Origin: Shewanella algicola | GTDB taxonomy: Bacteria; Pseudomonadota; Gammaproteobacteria; Enterobacterales; Shewanellaceae | Direction: 5' to 3' | Length of the DNA: 64,000 nt | Assembly: GCF_014648035.1 (NCBI RefSeq) | Contig: NZ_BMQI01000003.1 | Coordinates: forward strand, 1-64,000 | Shown here: piece by piece, positions 26,904 through 36,471 of the stretch | Layout: every line of letters starts with the position of its first letter | Position numbering within the stretch: position 1 is the stretch's first letter | Program-made: the position numbers and the translations under genes | The notes under the pieces: generated by a model | What the model was told of the DNA's origin: nothing | The model's database searches: none | Seen by the model: the letters and a program-made list of their open reading frames with translations, nothing else

Positions 26904-27264
26904 TCTCAAGACTATGATTTACAATCGATAATTATGATATCTAAACACAGATCATGTTTTGACATTCGTTATCTGTGTTTAATAACACTTTCTTTTTAGC
27001 GCTATAAATCCCCAATCCTGCTATAAACGGCAACCATTGCCACGTTCTCTTACAATAAATGCGACTGTTTGGCGTAAGTGATACTTTTCAATTAAGTCAC
27101 TATTGATATACGATAATGTGATACGTATCGTGTTTATCACCGGTTTGTGCTGCGGGAGTTCAAATTTTATAAACTGTAGCAGAGACCTAACGAGTTTGAT
27201 TGTTTAGGTACTGGCGAACGAAACGCTAACAAAACAAACTATTTTACATAAGGAGGACAATAGA
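26904..27264. other. intergenic region with a long inverted repeat and a palindromic patch
   Basis: AAACACAGAT (26943-26952) and ATCTGTGTTT (26971-26980) form a perfect 10-bp stem with an 18-base loop that could terminate the oxygenase transcript, although the T-tract is poor. At about 27110-27141 the stretch TACGATAATGTGATACGTATCG contains GATACGTATC and is a possible operator for the next gene. No coding region is seen. Confidence 0.4.
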
Positions 27265-27669
27265 ATGTTCAAACCAGCAATGTGGATTTTGGCTTCATCA
27301 TTTGTGTGTTTCAGCGCGGCGTCGTTTGCAGAAGATGCAGCCGAAAAAGCCTTTACTAATGAATTGATTGAATGTGCTGCGTATTACCAAATTAGCTCTG
27401 AAGCTATCGGCGCCATGAATGCACCGCAAATGAAGGCGGTAGGCGAGCGTTTAAAGACCTCAGCAAGCGATGCGCAAACACTTGCCAGCAAATATCGCGG
27501 CGCTGAACAAGTTGAAAAAGATGTGGCTGCAGCTAAGCAGGCGCAAGTAAATAAGTTAGCGGGTTCGAATAACCTTCGTGGTTTAATGGCTGAGTATAAA
27601 GACTCGTGTAAGACTTTAGTTGCTGATCCGCAAAAACGTTTAGATTACTGGACAATGGCAACAATGTAA
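27265..27669 (+). CDS. exported protein of unknown function
   Basis: A 134-residue protein with a clear Sec signal peptide (about 1-22, cut after SAASFA). The mature part is mostly helical, about 112 residues, with two cysteines (ECAAYYQ near its start and DSCKTLV near its end) that could form a disulfide. A very strong AAGGAGGAC lies 8 bases upstream of the ATG. The pairing of a conserved ECAAYY motif with a late Cys is seen in several small periplasmic proteins of Shewanella and relatives, but I cannot name a family. It converges on ydbL. Confidence 0.7.
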   Translation: MFKPAMWILASSFVCFSAASFAEDAAEKAFTNELIECAAYYQISSEAIGAMNAPQMKAVGERLKTSASDAQTLASKYRGAEQVEKDVAAAKQAQVNKLAGSNNLRGLMAEYKDSCKTLVADPQKRLDYWTMATM

Positions 27670-27705
27670 TATCGCACCAATATCATATTGGCATTGCCTA
27701 ACAAT

Positions 27706-27726
27706 ATTGATGGTACTTCCATCAAT
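27706..27726. repeat. hairpin between convergent genes
   Basis: ATTGATGG (27706-27713) and CCATCAAT (27719-27726) form an 8-bp stem with a 5-base loop, between the exported protein gene and ydbL. There is no T-tract on either strand; it may still act as a weak terminator. Confidence 0.4.
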
Positions 27727-27763
27727 GGTGATAGCGCCGTAAGCGAAAACCGTTAATTGAGGC

Positions 27764-28093
27764 TTACTTAGTTAACCATTCTCCTTGCGGCGTTTGTATT
27801 ATATGGCCAGAGTCAGCAGCTTCAATGGCTTTTTGCGCCGCAAGTTTAGCGACCGTATCAAGGGTTATATGATTACGATTAGCTATGGCTTGGTAATATT
27901 GTTTGCGTTTAGCATTGACCGATAGCACTAACTGTTGTGTTGCTGGCGTATCTACCACCACGCCTAAATAGCCATTAGTTTGTTCACCTACCCATCCTGA
28001 TGATTTAGCCTGTTGTAATGTCACAGCCCAAGCATTTGAGCACCACAAAATGCTGGTGGCAAGAAGGGTCACGATAGCAAATGAAGATTTCAT
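27764..28093 (-). CDS. ydbL: YdbL family periplasmic protein (DUF1318)
   Basis: A 109-residue secreted protein. The signal peptide spans about 1-23 (TLLATSILWCSNAWA). The mature DUF1318 core has SSGWVGEQTNGYLGVV and VNAKRKQYYQAIANRN, followed by LAAQKAIEAADSG, the pattern of E. coli YdbL. The start at ATG 28093 follows GGAGA; an upstream ATG would add 12 residues in front of the signal peptide. It is the third gene of the ydbH-ynbE-ydbL operon, 13 bases after ynbE. In E. coli YdbL is reported to influence YdbH-YnbE function in phospholipid transport. Confidence 0.9.
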   Translation of the reverse strand: MKSSFAIVTLLATSILWCSNAWAVTLQQAKSSGWVGEQTNGYLGVVVDTPATQQLVLSVNAKRKQYYQAIANRNHITLDTVAKLAAQKAIEAADSGHIIQTPQGEWLTK

Positions 28094-28106
28094 TATGTTT
28101 CTCCGC

Positions 28107-28307
28107 CTAAAATAACTCATCGTTTTCAATCAAGGTGTCTAACTCTTTATCGACTTTGATTTTAATTTCATGTTCTATTTTGACATTGAGATTAATGACA
28201 ATCGGCTTGTCAGGTGGCTCAATCTTTACGGTTGGTGTACACGCGGACATCACCAACGAGGCAAGCAGGGTACTGATACTAACAACGTAGAGCGACGAAT
28301 GTTTCAC
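28107..28307 (-). CDS. ynbE: YnbE family outer-membrane lipoprotein
   Basis: A 66-residue lipoprotein with signal peptide and lipobox LVMSAC (Cys about residue 22). The short mature part, CTPTVKIEPPDKPIVINLNV and onward to KIKVDKEL, is a characteristic beta-strand-forming YnbE sequence. In E. coli YnbE pairs with the C terminus of the AsmA-like YdbH by beta-strand stacking, to extend a hydrophobic groove to the outer membrane. The gene order ydbH-ynbE-ydbL is conserved with E. coli. Confidence 0.9.
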   Translation of the reverse strand: MKHSSLYVVSISTLLASLVMSACTPTVKIEPPDKPIVINLNVKIEHEIKIKVDKELDTLIENDELF

Positions 28308-28368
28308 GAGAGTTATCCTTTTGATTTTATTTGACTTATATTGTTGAACTTATTTTACAGAGCCTATG

Positions 28369-31300
28369 TTACTGAACTTTCGTTTCAATTTTGTTTTGCA
28401 ATTGGTTGCCAATCTGAGTGCTTTTGTATAATTGGATCAGATTTTCCTGGTGGTCGTAATTGATGTGAACCGGGCGCTCAATATCACGGCTTTTGCCTTT
28501 AACACCCACATAAATAGAGGCGTCTCCATTTGGTGTCATATCAAAGGTGCTGGCTAATTCAGTGTAGTTAAGGTGTTCCAGTGCTGTAAACACCAATTCT
28601 AAATAAGGTTGTGATAAGGCTAATTGATCCATCGCAGGGTTGCCGGCCACTTCAATTAAGCCCCCTGGCGAGCGTGCAGCCAATTTACCGCCAGCAATCG
28701 TGACCTGGCCATCCACAATCTCTGCCGGTAGTACCCCATCAAATATGCCACTGGCTTTTACGCCCACTTGAGGTTGTTCTTCTAACAATGTGGCTAAGCT
28801 TAACCCTTGCAGTAACATATAACCGTGCGATTTTTCGTGCAGTTTTAGCACAAACTCAGGTAATAAAAAGCGCCCATCGAGCATGTCTCCACTGGCCGTT
28901 AAGCTGACATTGGTTTCACTTAATCCGGTAAATTGTTGCAACCAGTTGGTCGGCACTTTGTTCCCGTCTTTATTTAACTCAATATTGGCGTTCATGTTGA
29001 GGTTAGTGAGCAAAATACCAACATTGGCTTTTTCTACACTGATAGCGGTTTGCGGACACACTAATTTGCTTTGGGGAAAATGCTGATCGGCTATTGGGGT
29101 ACCGGGTTTGTCATATTGCTGCTGCCAGTTAAATTGGCATTGAGCAAAAACATCACCACCGATAAAAGATTTGTCTGCTAAGCGACCGCTTAAGGATGAC
29201 AACTGTTGCTGAATTTTCATTTCGAACTGGCTGGCATTATTCAGTTCACTTAAGGCAAACCCAGCGATTAAACGACTGTGGCCGTGTAGGCTAAAGTTTG
29301 TTGGCAATGGTTGGACTTTTCTTAGGGTGGCAAGTGCGGTGTCGATATCTGAATCAAATGTCCATTGCCCCGCGAGCGACAACGGACTTTTTTCATCAGC
29401 GAATTTTAGTAAATGATAGCTGCTCAGGGCTAGGGTATCTAATTGCCATTGTTCACTGCCAACGAGCAAGCCTTTTGATAAATTGAGTGCTTGATTGACT
29501 GTGACGTTATTGAGTGCGACAAGCGGTTGTTTACGGTTTTTACCAATTTGTTTAGCGGCATCGAGTTGGTTTATTTTCCAGGTGACATTATTGGTGGCAG
29601 GGGATTGCAACCACCGCTGCAGTGCTTGCGCTGCCGTTTCTTGGTCATTAATGGACAATAAGGTTGGTTGTTCAACGTTAATACTGGCATTTTTGGCCGT
29701 TGCGTATGTGGTAACCGATTTTACACCTGTTTGATTGACGAGTTGCTGGCCTATAAATTCACGGGCAACCAGTGAGAAAGGCGCCAAATTGATTTCAATA
29801 TTTTGCTGTAAGTTTATTGTTGAACTCTGGCCAAGGCTAAGCGTTAAATGAGCTAATTGTACGCCGATATTTTTTTGAATTTTATGAGTGCTTTTGTCGC
29901 CTTGTTGATCAGAGTAAATGATTTTATCAAGGGCGAGCGTTGAGCTGGGGTTAATGCTGATAGCAATGCTGTCGGCTTGGGGCGTATTCATTCCACCGTT
30001 TAAGTTGAGTGCTGCTTTTTCTAGGCTAAATTGTTCAATTTCGAGTTCGGGCATCCAAGATGTTAAGTCAAATGCTGGGGTGTTGTTATCGATTTTTGTC
30101 GAGTTTAATTCAATATTCCATTCAAACTGGCTGCGCCATTGCTGGTTGGTATTTGCTTGCAGATGATGCAATGTGAGTAAGCTTTGTAAATGATGCCCAT
30201 CAAGTGCTAAACGTATTTTGGGTATACTCACTGACGGTGCGATAGCGTTATTATTTAATGGCAAACGCACTTCAATGGGCTCTGGCACATTAATGGATAA
30301 TTGTGGCTGTTTATTGGCAGGGGACAGCTGCGCCAATACATTGTCTATTTGCGCATGAGTTGATGTGTCTTTTACCAGTAAATCGATGAATTGCTCAAAA
30401 TCTGCTTTATTGGGCGCTAACTGATATTCAAAAGGCGCAAGGTTTACTGTTAATCCTAAAAATGTTGAGGTTTCAGCTTGGGTATCGTTTGCAGCAAAGA
30501 GATCGCGCACAGGGAATTGGTTCATGGCGAGCATAAAATTGATGGGATTTTTTGGGGCGAAATACACACTCGGCCAACGTGCTGAACGTAATGAAAAGTC
30601 ACTAATTGATTGTTGGCTACTCAGGGTTGCACTGACTAAATCGAGGGTCGTGTGTGCGCGCCATTGCCCCTCAATGGTTAATTGTTGCTCGTTAATCGGC
30701 TGTAAAATAGCTGACAATTGCGAGTGCAACCCTTTTAATAAATTAGGGTTATTGTTCGGCTCATTTTGCGGTGAGCTAAATTGAGTGTCATTAAGCACAT
30801 TTAAATATTGCTGCAAAGACTCAAGCCCCTGATAACTCAGGCCTAAATCAACTTGAGTATCAAACTCCCATGCTTGTTTACCCAAGGTTGCATTGACGCT
30901 GAACAGCGGGTAATCATCAAAACGCCATAAAGTATCGAGTTCACCGGCTTTAGACAAGGTTAAATTATCCATGGCTAAACGGTGTTTCGTTGCTAGGTTA
31001 TCATTTAGCGCGGGTAATCTAATGTCTATTTGTCCTAAGTTTACTGTAGGTAACTTAGTGAGGTTTAATGACAATGTCGTCGGGGACTCTTCGGTTTGCT
31101 GCGATTGGCGAATAAAAAAGCTTTCACCTAAATCAACATACACGCTTTGGGTGTCAATGCTGACAATGTCATCGGCATTGAACTGTTGATTTCTTAGCAT
31201 TTGAATACTGTCACGCAGTTCAAGATTAAACTCTTGAACGGCAATATGGCTGTCTTCAATTTTCAGAATAAGCCTTGGAATCCGGATATGATTTAATGAG

Positions 31301-31464
31301 ACATATTCAGCATCAAAGTTAAGCACTTCAATGTGGTTATCGGCCAGTAAATTATTAAGTAGTTTAACGGTAAGGGGTTTAGCGTGTTCGATTATTGCCC
31401 ACACTAGACCTACTGTGCATAACAGTATAAAAACCATAATCCGTTTGATGGTGAATATGCGCAA
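28369..31464 (-). CDS. ydbH: AsmA-like intermembrane phospholipid transporter YdbH
   Basis: A 1031-residue inner-membrane-anchored periplasmic protein. It has one N-terminal segment (about 9-27, MVFILLCTVGLVWAIIEHA) and then a long beta-rich repetitive body typical of the bridge-like AsmA/YdbH group. The C-terminal DUF2874-type domain includes ASGIFDGVLPAEIVDGQVTI, ARSPGGLIEVAGNP and LNYTELASTFDMTPNGD, as in YdbH. Together with YhdP and TamB the family moves phospholipids between inner and outer membranes. It is first in the operon with ynbE (61 bases downstream) and ydbL. It is longer than E. coli YdbH (879 residues), the additional length lying in the central body. Confidence 0.9.
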   Translation of the reverse strand: MRIFTIKRIMVFILLCTVGLVWAIIEHAKPLTVKLLNNLLADNHIEVLNFDAEYVSLNHIRIPRLILKIEDSHIAVQEFNLELRDSIQMLRNQQFNADDIVSIDTQSVYVDLGESFFIRQSQQTEESPTTLSLNLTKLPTVNLGQIDIRLPALNDNLATKHRLAMDNLTLSKAGELDTLWRFDDYPLFSVNATLGKQAWEFDTQVDLGLSYQGLESLQQYLNVLNDTQFSSPQNEPNNNPNLLKGLHSQLSAILQPINEQQLTIEGQWRAHTTLDLVSATLSSQQSISDFSLRSARWPSVYFAPKNPINFMLAMNQFPVRDLFAANDTQAETSTFLGLTVNLAPFEYQLAPNKADFEQFIDLLVKDTSTHAQIDNVLAQLSPANKQPQLSINVPEPIEVRLPLNNNAIAPSVSIPKIRLALDGHHLQSLLTLHHLQANTNQQWRSQFEWNIELNSTKIDNNTPAFDLTSWMPELEIEQFSLEKAALNLNGGMNTPQADSIAISINPSSTLALDKIIYSDQQGDKSTHKIQKNIGVQLAHLTLSLGQSSTINLQQNIEINLAPFSLVAREFIGQQLVNQTGVKSVTTYATAKNASINVEQPTLLSINDQETAAQALQRWLQSPATNNVTWKINQLDAAKQIGKNRKQPLVALNNVTVNQALNLSKGLLVGSEQWQLDTLALSSYHLLKFADEKSPLSLAGQWTFDSDIDTALATLRKVQPLPTNFSLHGHSRLIAGFALSELNNASQFEMKIQQQLSSLSGRLADKSFIGGDVFAQCQFNWQQQYDKPGTPIADQHFPQSKLVCPQTAISVEKANVGILLTNLNMNANIELNKDGNKVPTNWLQQFTGLSETNVSLTASGDMLDGRFLLPEFVLKLHEKSHGYMLLQGLSLATLLEEQPQVGVKASGIFDGVLPAEIVDGQVTIAGGKLAARSPGGLIEVAGNPAMDQLALSQPYLELVFTALEHLNYTELASTFDMTPNGDASIYVGVKGKSRDIERPVHINYDHQENLIQLYKSTQIGNQLQNKIETKVQ

Positions 31465-31667
31465 TAGTGACTCGCTTTTTACCGCTGTAACAATATTAAA
31501 AATGGCTAAGTATTGATGAGCTTAGCATGTAAATACTGTGATTGACGAAACCCTAAAAGATAATTAATTAGGCTTAATGTAAAGATGGTTTCTATTAAGA
31601 CCTGGCTCTGCACTTTGGCACTGACGAAGCCTACTGTCTTGTGTGATACTACCCTTTCAAAAAACAA

Positions 31668-31693
31668 TAAAAAAGGCGCAATTAAGCGCCCTT
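31668..31693 (-). terminator. terminator of sbcB-cdd
   Basis: On the minus strand GGCGC, loop TTAATT, GCGCC (31675-31690 on the plus numbering) is followed by TTTTTTATT. It lies 20 bases past the cdd stop codon. Confidence 0.85.
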
Positions 31694-31712
31694 TAAGTAT
31701 ATTGTGAATGTA

Positions 31713-32609
31713 TTAAGCTGGAATAGGCTCAACAACAATGTGCTCTAATTCAATGGCTGCAATCGCATGTAATGCATCCATAGTTGCGCCCACTAAGCTA
31801 ATTTTCCCCTCAGAAGACTCCACCAATACAGCACGTTTAATTTCGCTGTATTGACGGTTGTGTCTAATCAAATTCGACAACGCCATTTGCATCGGTTGCA
31901 TTGATGGGTTAAATGCAGCGTTTTCTGCATAACGGCCACAGAATGTTGCTCCGTCTATGGTTTCAAGCACGACTGCAGCGTTACTGTTGGTGTAGGGCGC
32001 GTAGCTTAAGCCTGCTTGATCTAACGCTTCAATGATCATTGGGTCGTCAGAGTTTAGGCTAAATTCTTTTTCACGTTTGCACAGTAATGGCATAGTGACA
32101 TTTAAGTCAGCAGGACTAAAACCATAAGGTAAATAATACGATAAGGCATGAGTGTCTTGCTGTGGCAGATGGATCTTAATGTTACTGCCGTTGAACAATT
32201 CATTCATAAATTGGCGACAATGACCACAGGGGCTGTAATTAACAATTATATCCAAAATTTCTGTTTCGCCACTCAACCATGCATGACTAATGGCGCTTTG
32301 TTCAGCGTGAACACTGTGAAATAACGCTTCACCGGGTAACTCAAGGTTGGCCCCCATATATAAGTCGCCACTTTTACCTTTGGCGATTGCACCGACATAA
32401 AACTCACTAATTGGAGGATTGGCTAGTGCTGCAGCAATAGGCAATAGCTCCATTAACACTTGCTCTTCTTTTTTACCACTGGCTTCTACAAGCATAGCAA
32501 ATTGATTAGCATCAATGTGACCACAAAATTGGTCATGTAATAATGGTGCTAATGCTGTAGCTAATGGTTTGTCTAGCATTGTTATGCTGTCTAAAAATCG
32601 ATTTTGCAT
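31713..32609 (-). CDS. cdd: cytidine deaminase
   Basis: A 298-residue two-domain cytidine deaminase of the E. coli type. The N-terminal catalytic domain has the zinc ligands and catalytic Glu in [12 protein letters not shown] and [12 protein letters not shown], with the substrate loop [19 protein letters not shown]. The second, non-catalytic domain begins near [18 protein letters not shown]. It deaminates cytidine and deoxycytidine to uridines in pyrimidine salvage. ATG 32609, behind AAGGGA, is used; a further upstream ATG at 32654 would add residues that overlap the end of sbcB. It is 44 bases downstream of sbcB on the same strand and probably co-transcribed. Confidence 0.95.
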   Translation of the reverse strand: MQNRFLDSITMLDKPLATALAPLLHDQFCGHIDANQFAMLVEASGKKEEQVLMELLPIAAALANPPISEFYVGAIAKGKSGDLYMGANLELPGEALFHSVHAEQSAISHAWLSGETEILDIIVNYSPCGHCRQFMNELFNGSNIKIHLPQQDTHALSYYLPYGFSPADLNVTMPLLCKREKEFSLNSDDPMIIEALDQAGLSYAPYTNSNAAVVLETIDGATFCGRYAENAAFNPSMQPMQMALSNLIRHNRQYSEIKRAVLVESSEGKISLVGATMDALHAIAAIELEHIVVEPIPA

Positions 32610-32653
32610 TCCCTTAATCCTTAAATGAAATAACTGGGCAAAGTGATGATTCA

Positions 32654-34069
32654 CTATAATGACTGTAAGTATTGATATAGGGCTTTGAGTAACTTTTGTT
32701 TGTGTTCATTCTCGCTGGTTTCTTCGGCCAAGTTTTCGAGATTAATCACATAATCGGCATCTGATAAGCGTTGATGGCAAAACTCACGCCAGCGGCGGCT
32801 TTCATTGTCGGATAATGTTTCCGGGTAATTACGAGCCCGAAAACGAAATAGCATTTCATTAATCCGAGGGTCATCAAATTGTAATTCTAAAGCGGCTAAG
32901 TTACGCGGCTCTGTGTGGCATATGATGTCCATTTTGGTTTTGTCTGCATGGCTAAAAAATCCACCACTGTATAACATAAGATCCGGATCGGTAATTGGTT
33001 TGCGATCTGATTCTAATTCAAATACTTGGTTAATTTTCTCTCGGATTTCTGGGTGACTTTTTAAGCGTTTATATTGCTCGCGAGCAAAGTCTTTATCAAA
33101 CTGTAATTTTGCGGCTACCTCGTCGTCAAGTAATTTTGCAGATCCAATGAAAGGGCATTTATTTAAATGGATTTGTTTTAGCGCAATGGCCAGTTCATTT
33201 TCGGCTAATTCATGGCGGGGTGTATACATACGGTCGCTGATTTCTTGAGCCGTTAACTCAAGCAGCGGTGAAATGTCCATTGCTAAATTGATGCAAATCA
33301 CGGCGTTTTTGTTAGTCGGGTGGTAAGCCACAGGCGCAATTAAGGTTGTACACCCCTGTGCCGCGCTAATTTTTGAGCTAACATGCACTAATGGTTGCAT
33401 TTTTAATACATCAATATGATCTGCTACAGCTTGTTTACGGCGTAAATTGAAATAATAGTCATATAATTTAGGCTGTTTTTCTTTGATAAGCTTCGCCATG
33501 GCGATGGTGGCGTACACATCAGACATTGCGTCATGGGCTTTTTCATGACTTAGGCCATTGGCTTGCGTTAACAGCTCTAACTTAAAGCTAGGCGTACCAT
33601 CTTCTTTTAAAGGCCAATTAATTCCTTCAGGTCTAAAGGCGTAACAGGCTCTGACTAAATCGATAATGTCCCAGCGAGAATTACCGTTTTGCCATTCCCG
33701 GCCGTAAGGGTCAATAAAGTTACGATAGAAACCATAACGGCTGACTTCATCATCAAACCGTAATGAGTTATAGCCGACAACACAGGTATTAGGTTGGCTA
33801 AATAAGTTGTTGATGCGGCGCATAAACTCGGCTTCAGGTACGCCTTTCATGTTGGCCAACTGCGGGGTGATGCCGGTAATTAAAATAGCTTCGGGTGACG
33901 GTAGGTAATCTGGGGCCTGTTTACAGTAAAACGTTTCGGGCTCACCAATAATATTTAATGCTAAATCGGTACGGATCCCTGCAAATTGTGACGGCCGGTC
34001 TTTTGCTGGGTTTGCGCCAAAGGTTTCATAATCGTGCCAAAATAGTGTTGGTTGAATTGCATTAGCCAT
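32654..34069 (-). CDS. sbcB: exodeoxyribonuclease I
   Basis: A 471-residue 3'-5' single-strand exonuclease. The DEDDh active site is visible: DYETFG near the N terminus, [19 protein letters not shown], and [15 protein letters not shown] for the last His and Asp. The SH3-like and C-terminal helical domains that close over DNA follow, with [13 protein letters not shown] and [13 protein letters not shown]. It acts in recombination and mismatch repair. AAGGATC precedes the ATG. Confidence 0.95.
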   Translation of the reverse strand: MANAIQPTLFWHDYETFGANPAKDRPSQFAGIRTDLALNIIGEPETFYCKQAPDYLPSPEAILITGITPQLANMKGVPEAEFMRRINNLFSQPNTCVVGYNSLRFDDEVSRYGFYRNFIDPYGREWQNGNSRWDIIDLVRACYAFRPEGINWPLKEDGTPSFKLELLTQANGLSHEKAHDAMSDVYATIAMAKLIKEKQPKLYDYYFNLRRKQAVADHIDVLKMQPLVHVSSKISAAQGCTTLIAPVAYHPTNKNAVICINLAMDISPLLELTAQEISDRMYTPRHELAENELAIALKQIHLNKCPFIGSAKLLDDEVAAKLQFDKDFAREQYKRLKSHPEIREKINQVFELESDRKPITDPDLMLYSGGFFSHADKTKMDIICHTEPRNLAALELQFDDPRINEMLFRFRARNYPETLSDNESRRWREFCHQRLSDADYVINLENLAEETSENEHKQKLLKALYQYLQSL

Positions 34070-34284
34070 AATAAGTTAAGATCCTTTTCGCGATTATCTG
34101 CATATTAACATTTATGCGCGTCAAATTGATAATGACGTTAATGTTTGAAACTTTCACTATGAACTTAATAGCGTTGCTAGTTACAATTTGGTCACTAACA
34201 AGTAAGATAATTCATATAATAAGTGATACAGCTAATCTAAGTAAGACATCTAATATAAGTGGTATAGATATAAAAGGATATTGA

Positions 34285-35091
34285 ATGCATCAACATATAT
34301 TTACTCAACCGATTGTCAGTGAAATTAAACAACCCACGTTATTAACGCTGCGTTTATTAGACTCTGTGAGTGATTTGTTGGTGTTGTCGGCAATGAGCAA
34401 CCCATTAATTGAGTTCGTCATTAGCCAGGTCAGTGCAACCGAAGCCACTTTGATTACTCGTCACCAACCTTTTATTAGCTTAGTGTATGAGAGCAGCCTG
34501 CAAATTGTTGAAAAATTTGATCAAGTAAGATTGATTGGCCAAGGCTTTCGTTTATATCCAATGATGGGTATTGCGCCAAGAGTGTGTATCGATCAGTTGA
34601 GAAAAGGGTTAACCCTAAATATTCAGCCAGACCAAAGCGTTTATTTTAGCCTGGAGAAAAATGCACGATTTGAATTAATATCCCTTGAACAAGACTTACG
34701 TATTTTAAGTGAACCTCATGCGCTGGTGATGGCAAAAGCAATATTAGGGCGTAAATTTGACTATGATGAACCGTCTTCAATGTTGGCGGTTCATATTAGT
34801 GAGTTAGAGCAAGTGCGTCGAGATTTACGGGAGTATTTAAAAGGGGAGTCGGGCAAAATTCATCCAGGTGTGTCGACAGAACTATTAAAACTCGATCATT
34901 TACTGCAAAATAAACATCAATGGTTGCTTAGAACTTATCATCAATCATTAGAGCGCCCAAGTTTGGGTCGTTCGTCAAACGAGCAAATGTCTAATATTGA
35001 ACAATTGCAGCGTAAACTTGATTGCTTTGAATTACTCGCGCCTCAAGATGTATCAGATATGGTGAATAAACTGTCTGATGACGAAATTTAA
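34285..35091 (+). CDS. conserved hypothetical protein
   Basis: A 268-residue soluble protein with no signal peptide or membrane segment. The N-terminal half is mixed alpha/beta (residues 10-130, including GQGFRLYPMMGIAPRVCIDQL). The second half is mainly helical and acidic, with QVRRDLREYLKGESGKIHPG and a C-terminal helix ending SDMVNKLSDDEI. AAAAGGAT lies before the ATG. It starts 21 bases ahead of rlmA on the same strand and is probably co-transcribed with it, which hints at a link to RNA or translation but proves nothing. I do not recognise a family. Confidence 0.7.
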   Translation: MHQHIFTQPIVSEIKQPTLLTLRLLDSVSDLLVLSAMSNPLIEFVISQVSATEATLITRHQPFISLVYESSLQIVEKFDQVRLIGQGFRLYPMMGIAPRVCIDQLRKGLTLNIQPDQSVYFSLEKNARFELISLEQDLRILSEPHALVMAKAILGRKFDYDEPSSMLAVHISELEQVRRDLREYLKGESGKIHPGVSTELLKLDHLLQNKHQWLLRTYHQSLERPSLGRSSNEQMSNIEQLQRKLDCFELLAPQDVSDMVNKLSDDEI

Positions 35092-35112
35092 AATCTTATT
35101 TAGAGTCTCCCC

Positions 35113-35946
35113 ATGCCTTATATTTGCCCCATTTGTTCTGCGCCGTTAACACTAAGCGATAAAAGTTGGGCATGTCCCAAACGTCATCAGTTTGATTGTG
35201 CCAAAGAAGGGTATGTTAATTTATTGCCGGTACAAAAGAAAAAAACCAAAGACCCTGGCGACAATAAAGAGATGATGATTGCCCGTCGTGAGTTTCTTAA
35301 TAAAGGGTTTTATCAACCGCTAAGTGACAAGGTTAATCAATTAGCGACTGACTACGCAGCTACTGTTGAAACGGTATTGGATATTGGTTGTGGTGAAGGG
35401 TATTACAGCCATCGTTTGTTTGAAACTCTACAACAATCAGCACCAAAGGCGTGCGAGCTTTATGGCTTAGATATTTCTAAATCTGCTATTCGTTCTGCTG
35501 CAAAACGGTATGCGGATTTACACTTTTGTGTAGCAAGTGTGTTTGAAATGCCATTTGCAGATGACAGCATCGATTTAGCCATTCGTATTTATGCCCCGTC
35601 AAAAGTAGAAGAGCTGCAACGCGTGATGAAAGCCGGCAGTATATTAATTACTGTATCGCCAGGGCCTATGCATCATTTTGCATTAAAACAAAAAATATAC
35701 AGTAGCCCGCGGTTACATCCGCAAGAATCATTGTATTTAGAAGGCTTTAACTACCTTGCGCATGAGGCGTTAACTTACCCGCTAACCTTGACCCAAGCTG
35801 ATGATATTGAACACTTCCTTAATATGACGCCATACGCCTGGAAGTTAAGTGATATGCAAAAGCGGCAAATAATAGAGCAAGGGCTCGAATGTGAGATCGA
35901 TTTTAAAATTGAAATTCATCAACGCGAACAATCGTTGGCTGATTAA
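35113..35946 (+). CDS. rlmA: 23S rRNA (guanine(745)-N(1))-methyltransferase
   Basis: A 277-residue SAM-dependent enzyme. The N-terminal zinc finger has cysteines and a His in YICPICSAPLTL and WACPKRHQFD (CxxC, CxxxH type). The family block KEGYVNLLPVQKKKTKDPGD lies next to the Rossmann methyltransferase domain, with VLDIGCGEGYYS for SAM binding and LDISKSAIRSAAKR behind it. It modifies G745 (helix 35) of 23S rRNA. Its start is 21 bases after the hypothetical gene. Confidence 0.93.
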   Translation: MPYICPICSAPLTLSDKSWACPKRHQFDCAKEGYVNLLPVQKKKTKDPGDNKEMMIARREFLNKGFYQPLSDKVNQLATDYAATVETVLDIGCGEGYYSHRLFETLQQSAPKACELYGLDISKSAIRSAAKRYADLHFCVASVFEMPFADDSIDLAIRIYAPSKVEELQRVMKAGSILITVSPGPMHHFALKQKIYSSPRLHPQESLYLEGFNYLAHEALTYPLTLTQADDIEHFLNMTPYAWKLSDMQKRQIIEQGLECEIDFKIEIHQREQSLAD

Positions 35947-36029
35947 ATGATGCAAATAACTATTTGATGCCCATAGATAAACCGAATTGTTGATTCATCA
36001 AAAAAATGTAGGTTATGACTTGATGTTTG

Positions 36030-36057
36030 TTGACTTATCCTGAGAATGGTTTATAGT
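36030..36057 (+). promoter_or_regulatory. sigma-70 promoter of the cold-shock gene
   Basis: TTGACT (36030-36035), a 16-bp spacer and TATAGT (36052-36057) give a good -35/-10 pair. Transcription from about 36064 would leave a leader of about 130 nt before the ATG at 36195, as in cold-inducible csp genes. Confidence 0.6.
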
Positions 36058-36194
36058 CTACTTAGCTTGAAGGTTGGGCTTATATTTATGTGTTTCAATA
36101 CGACCAGTTTCGTCCTGTGAACATAAGTAATACCGGCATTTTCCAGCTTTACCGCCGTTAAGGCTTTAATTATATATTTTACAGGATTTATATC

Positions 36195-36404
36195 ATGTCT
36201 CAAGTTACTGGTGTTGTTAAGTGGTTCAACTCTGACAAAGGTTTCGGATTTATCGAGCAAGAGTCTGGTCCAGACGTATTCGTTCACTTCCGTGCTATCA
36301 ACTCTGACGGTTTCAAAACTCTTGACGAAGGTCAGAAAGTATCTTTCACTGTGACTCAAGGTCAGAAAGGTCCTCAAGCTGAAAACGTTTCAGTAGTTGG
36401 CTAA
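36195..36404 (+). CDS. cold shock protein, CspA family
   Basis: A 69-residue single-domain OB-fold protein. The two RNA-binding motifs are KGFGFIE (RNP1) and VFVHF (RNP2), and the N terminus [13 protein letters not shown] is standard. It binds single-stranded RNA/DNA and acts as an RNA chaperone. A long leader of about 130 nt precedes it, and AGGAT sits 7 bases upstream of the ATG. Codon use is strongly biased toward preferred codons (many GGT, GTT, GAC, CAG), in line with high expression. A strong terminator follows. Confidence 0.95.
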   Translation: MSQVTGVVKWFNSDKGFGFIEQESGPDVFVHFRAINSDGFKTLDEGQKVSFTVTQGQKGPQAENVSVVG

Positions 36405-36442
36405 TATTTCTATCTAGTTTCGACTAGATATTGATAATAAGA

Positions 36443-36471
36443 CTGTAGCATTTATGCTGCAGTTTTTTTTT
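36443..36471 (+). terminator. terminator of the cold-shock gene
   Basis: CTGTAGCA, loop TTTA, TGCTGCAG (one G-T pair) at 36443-36462, followed by nine T residues. Confidence 0.9.
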
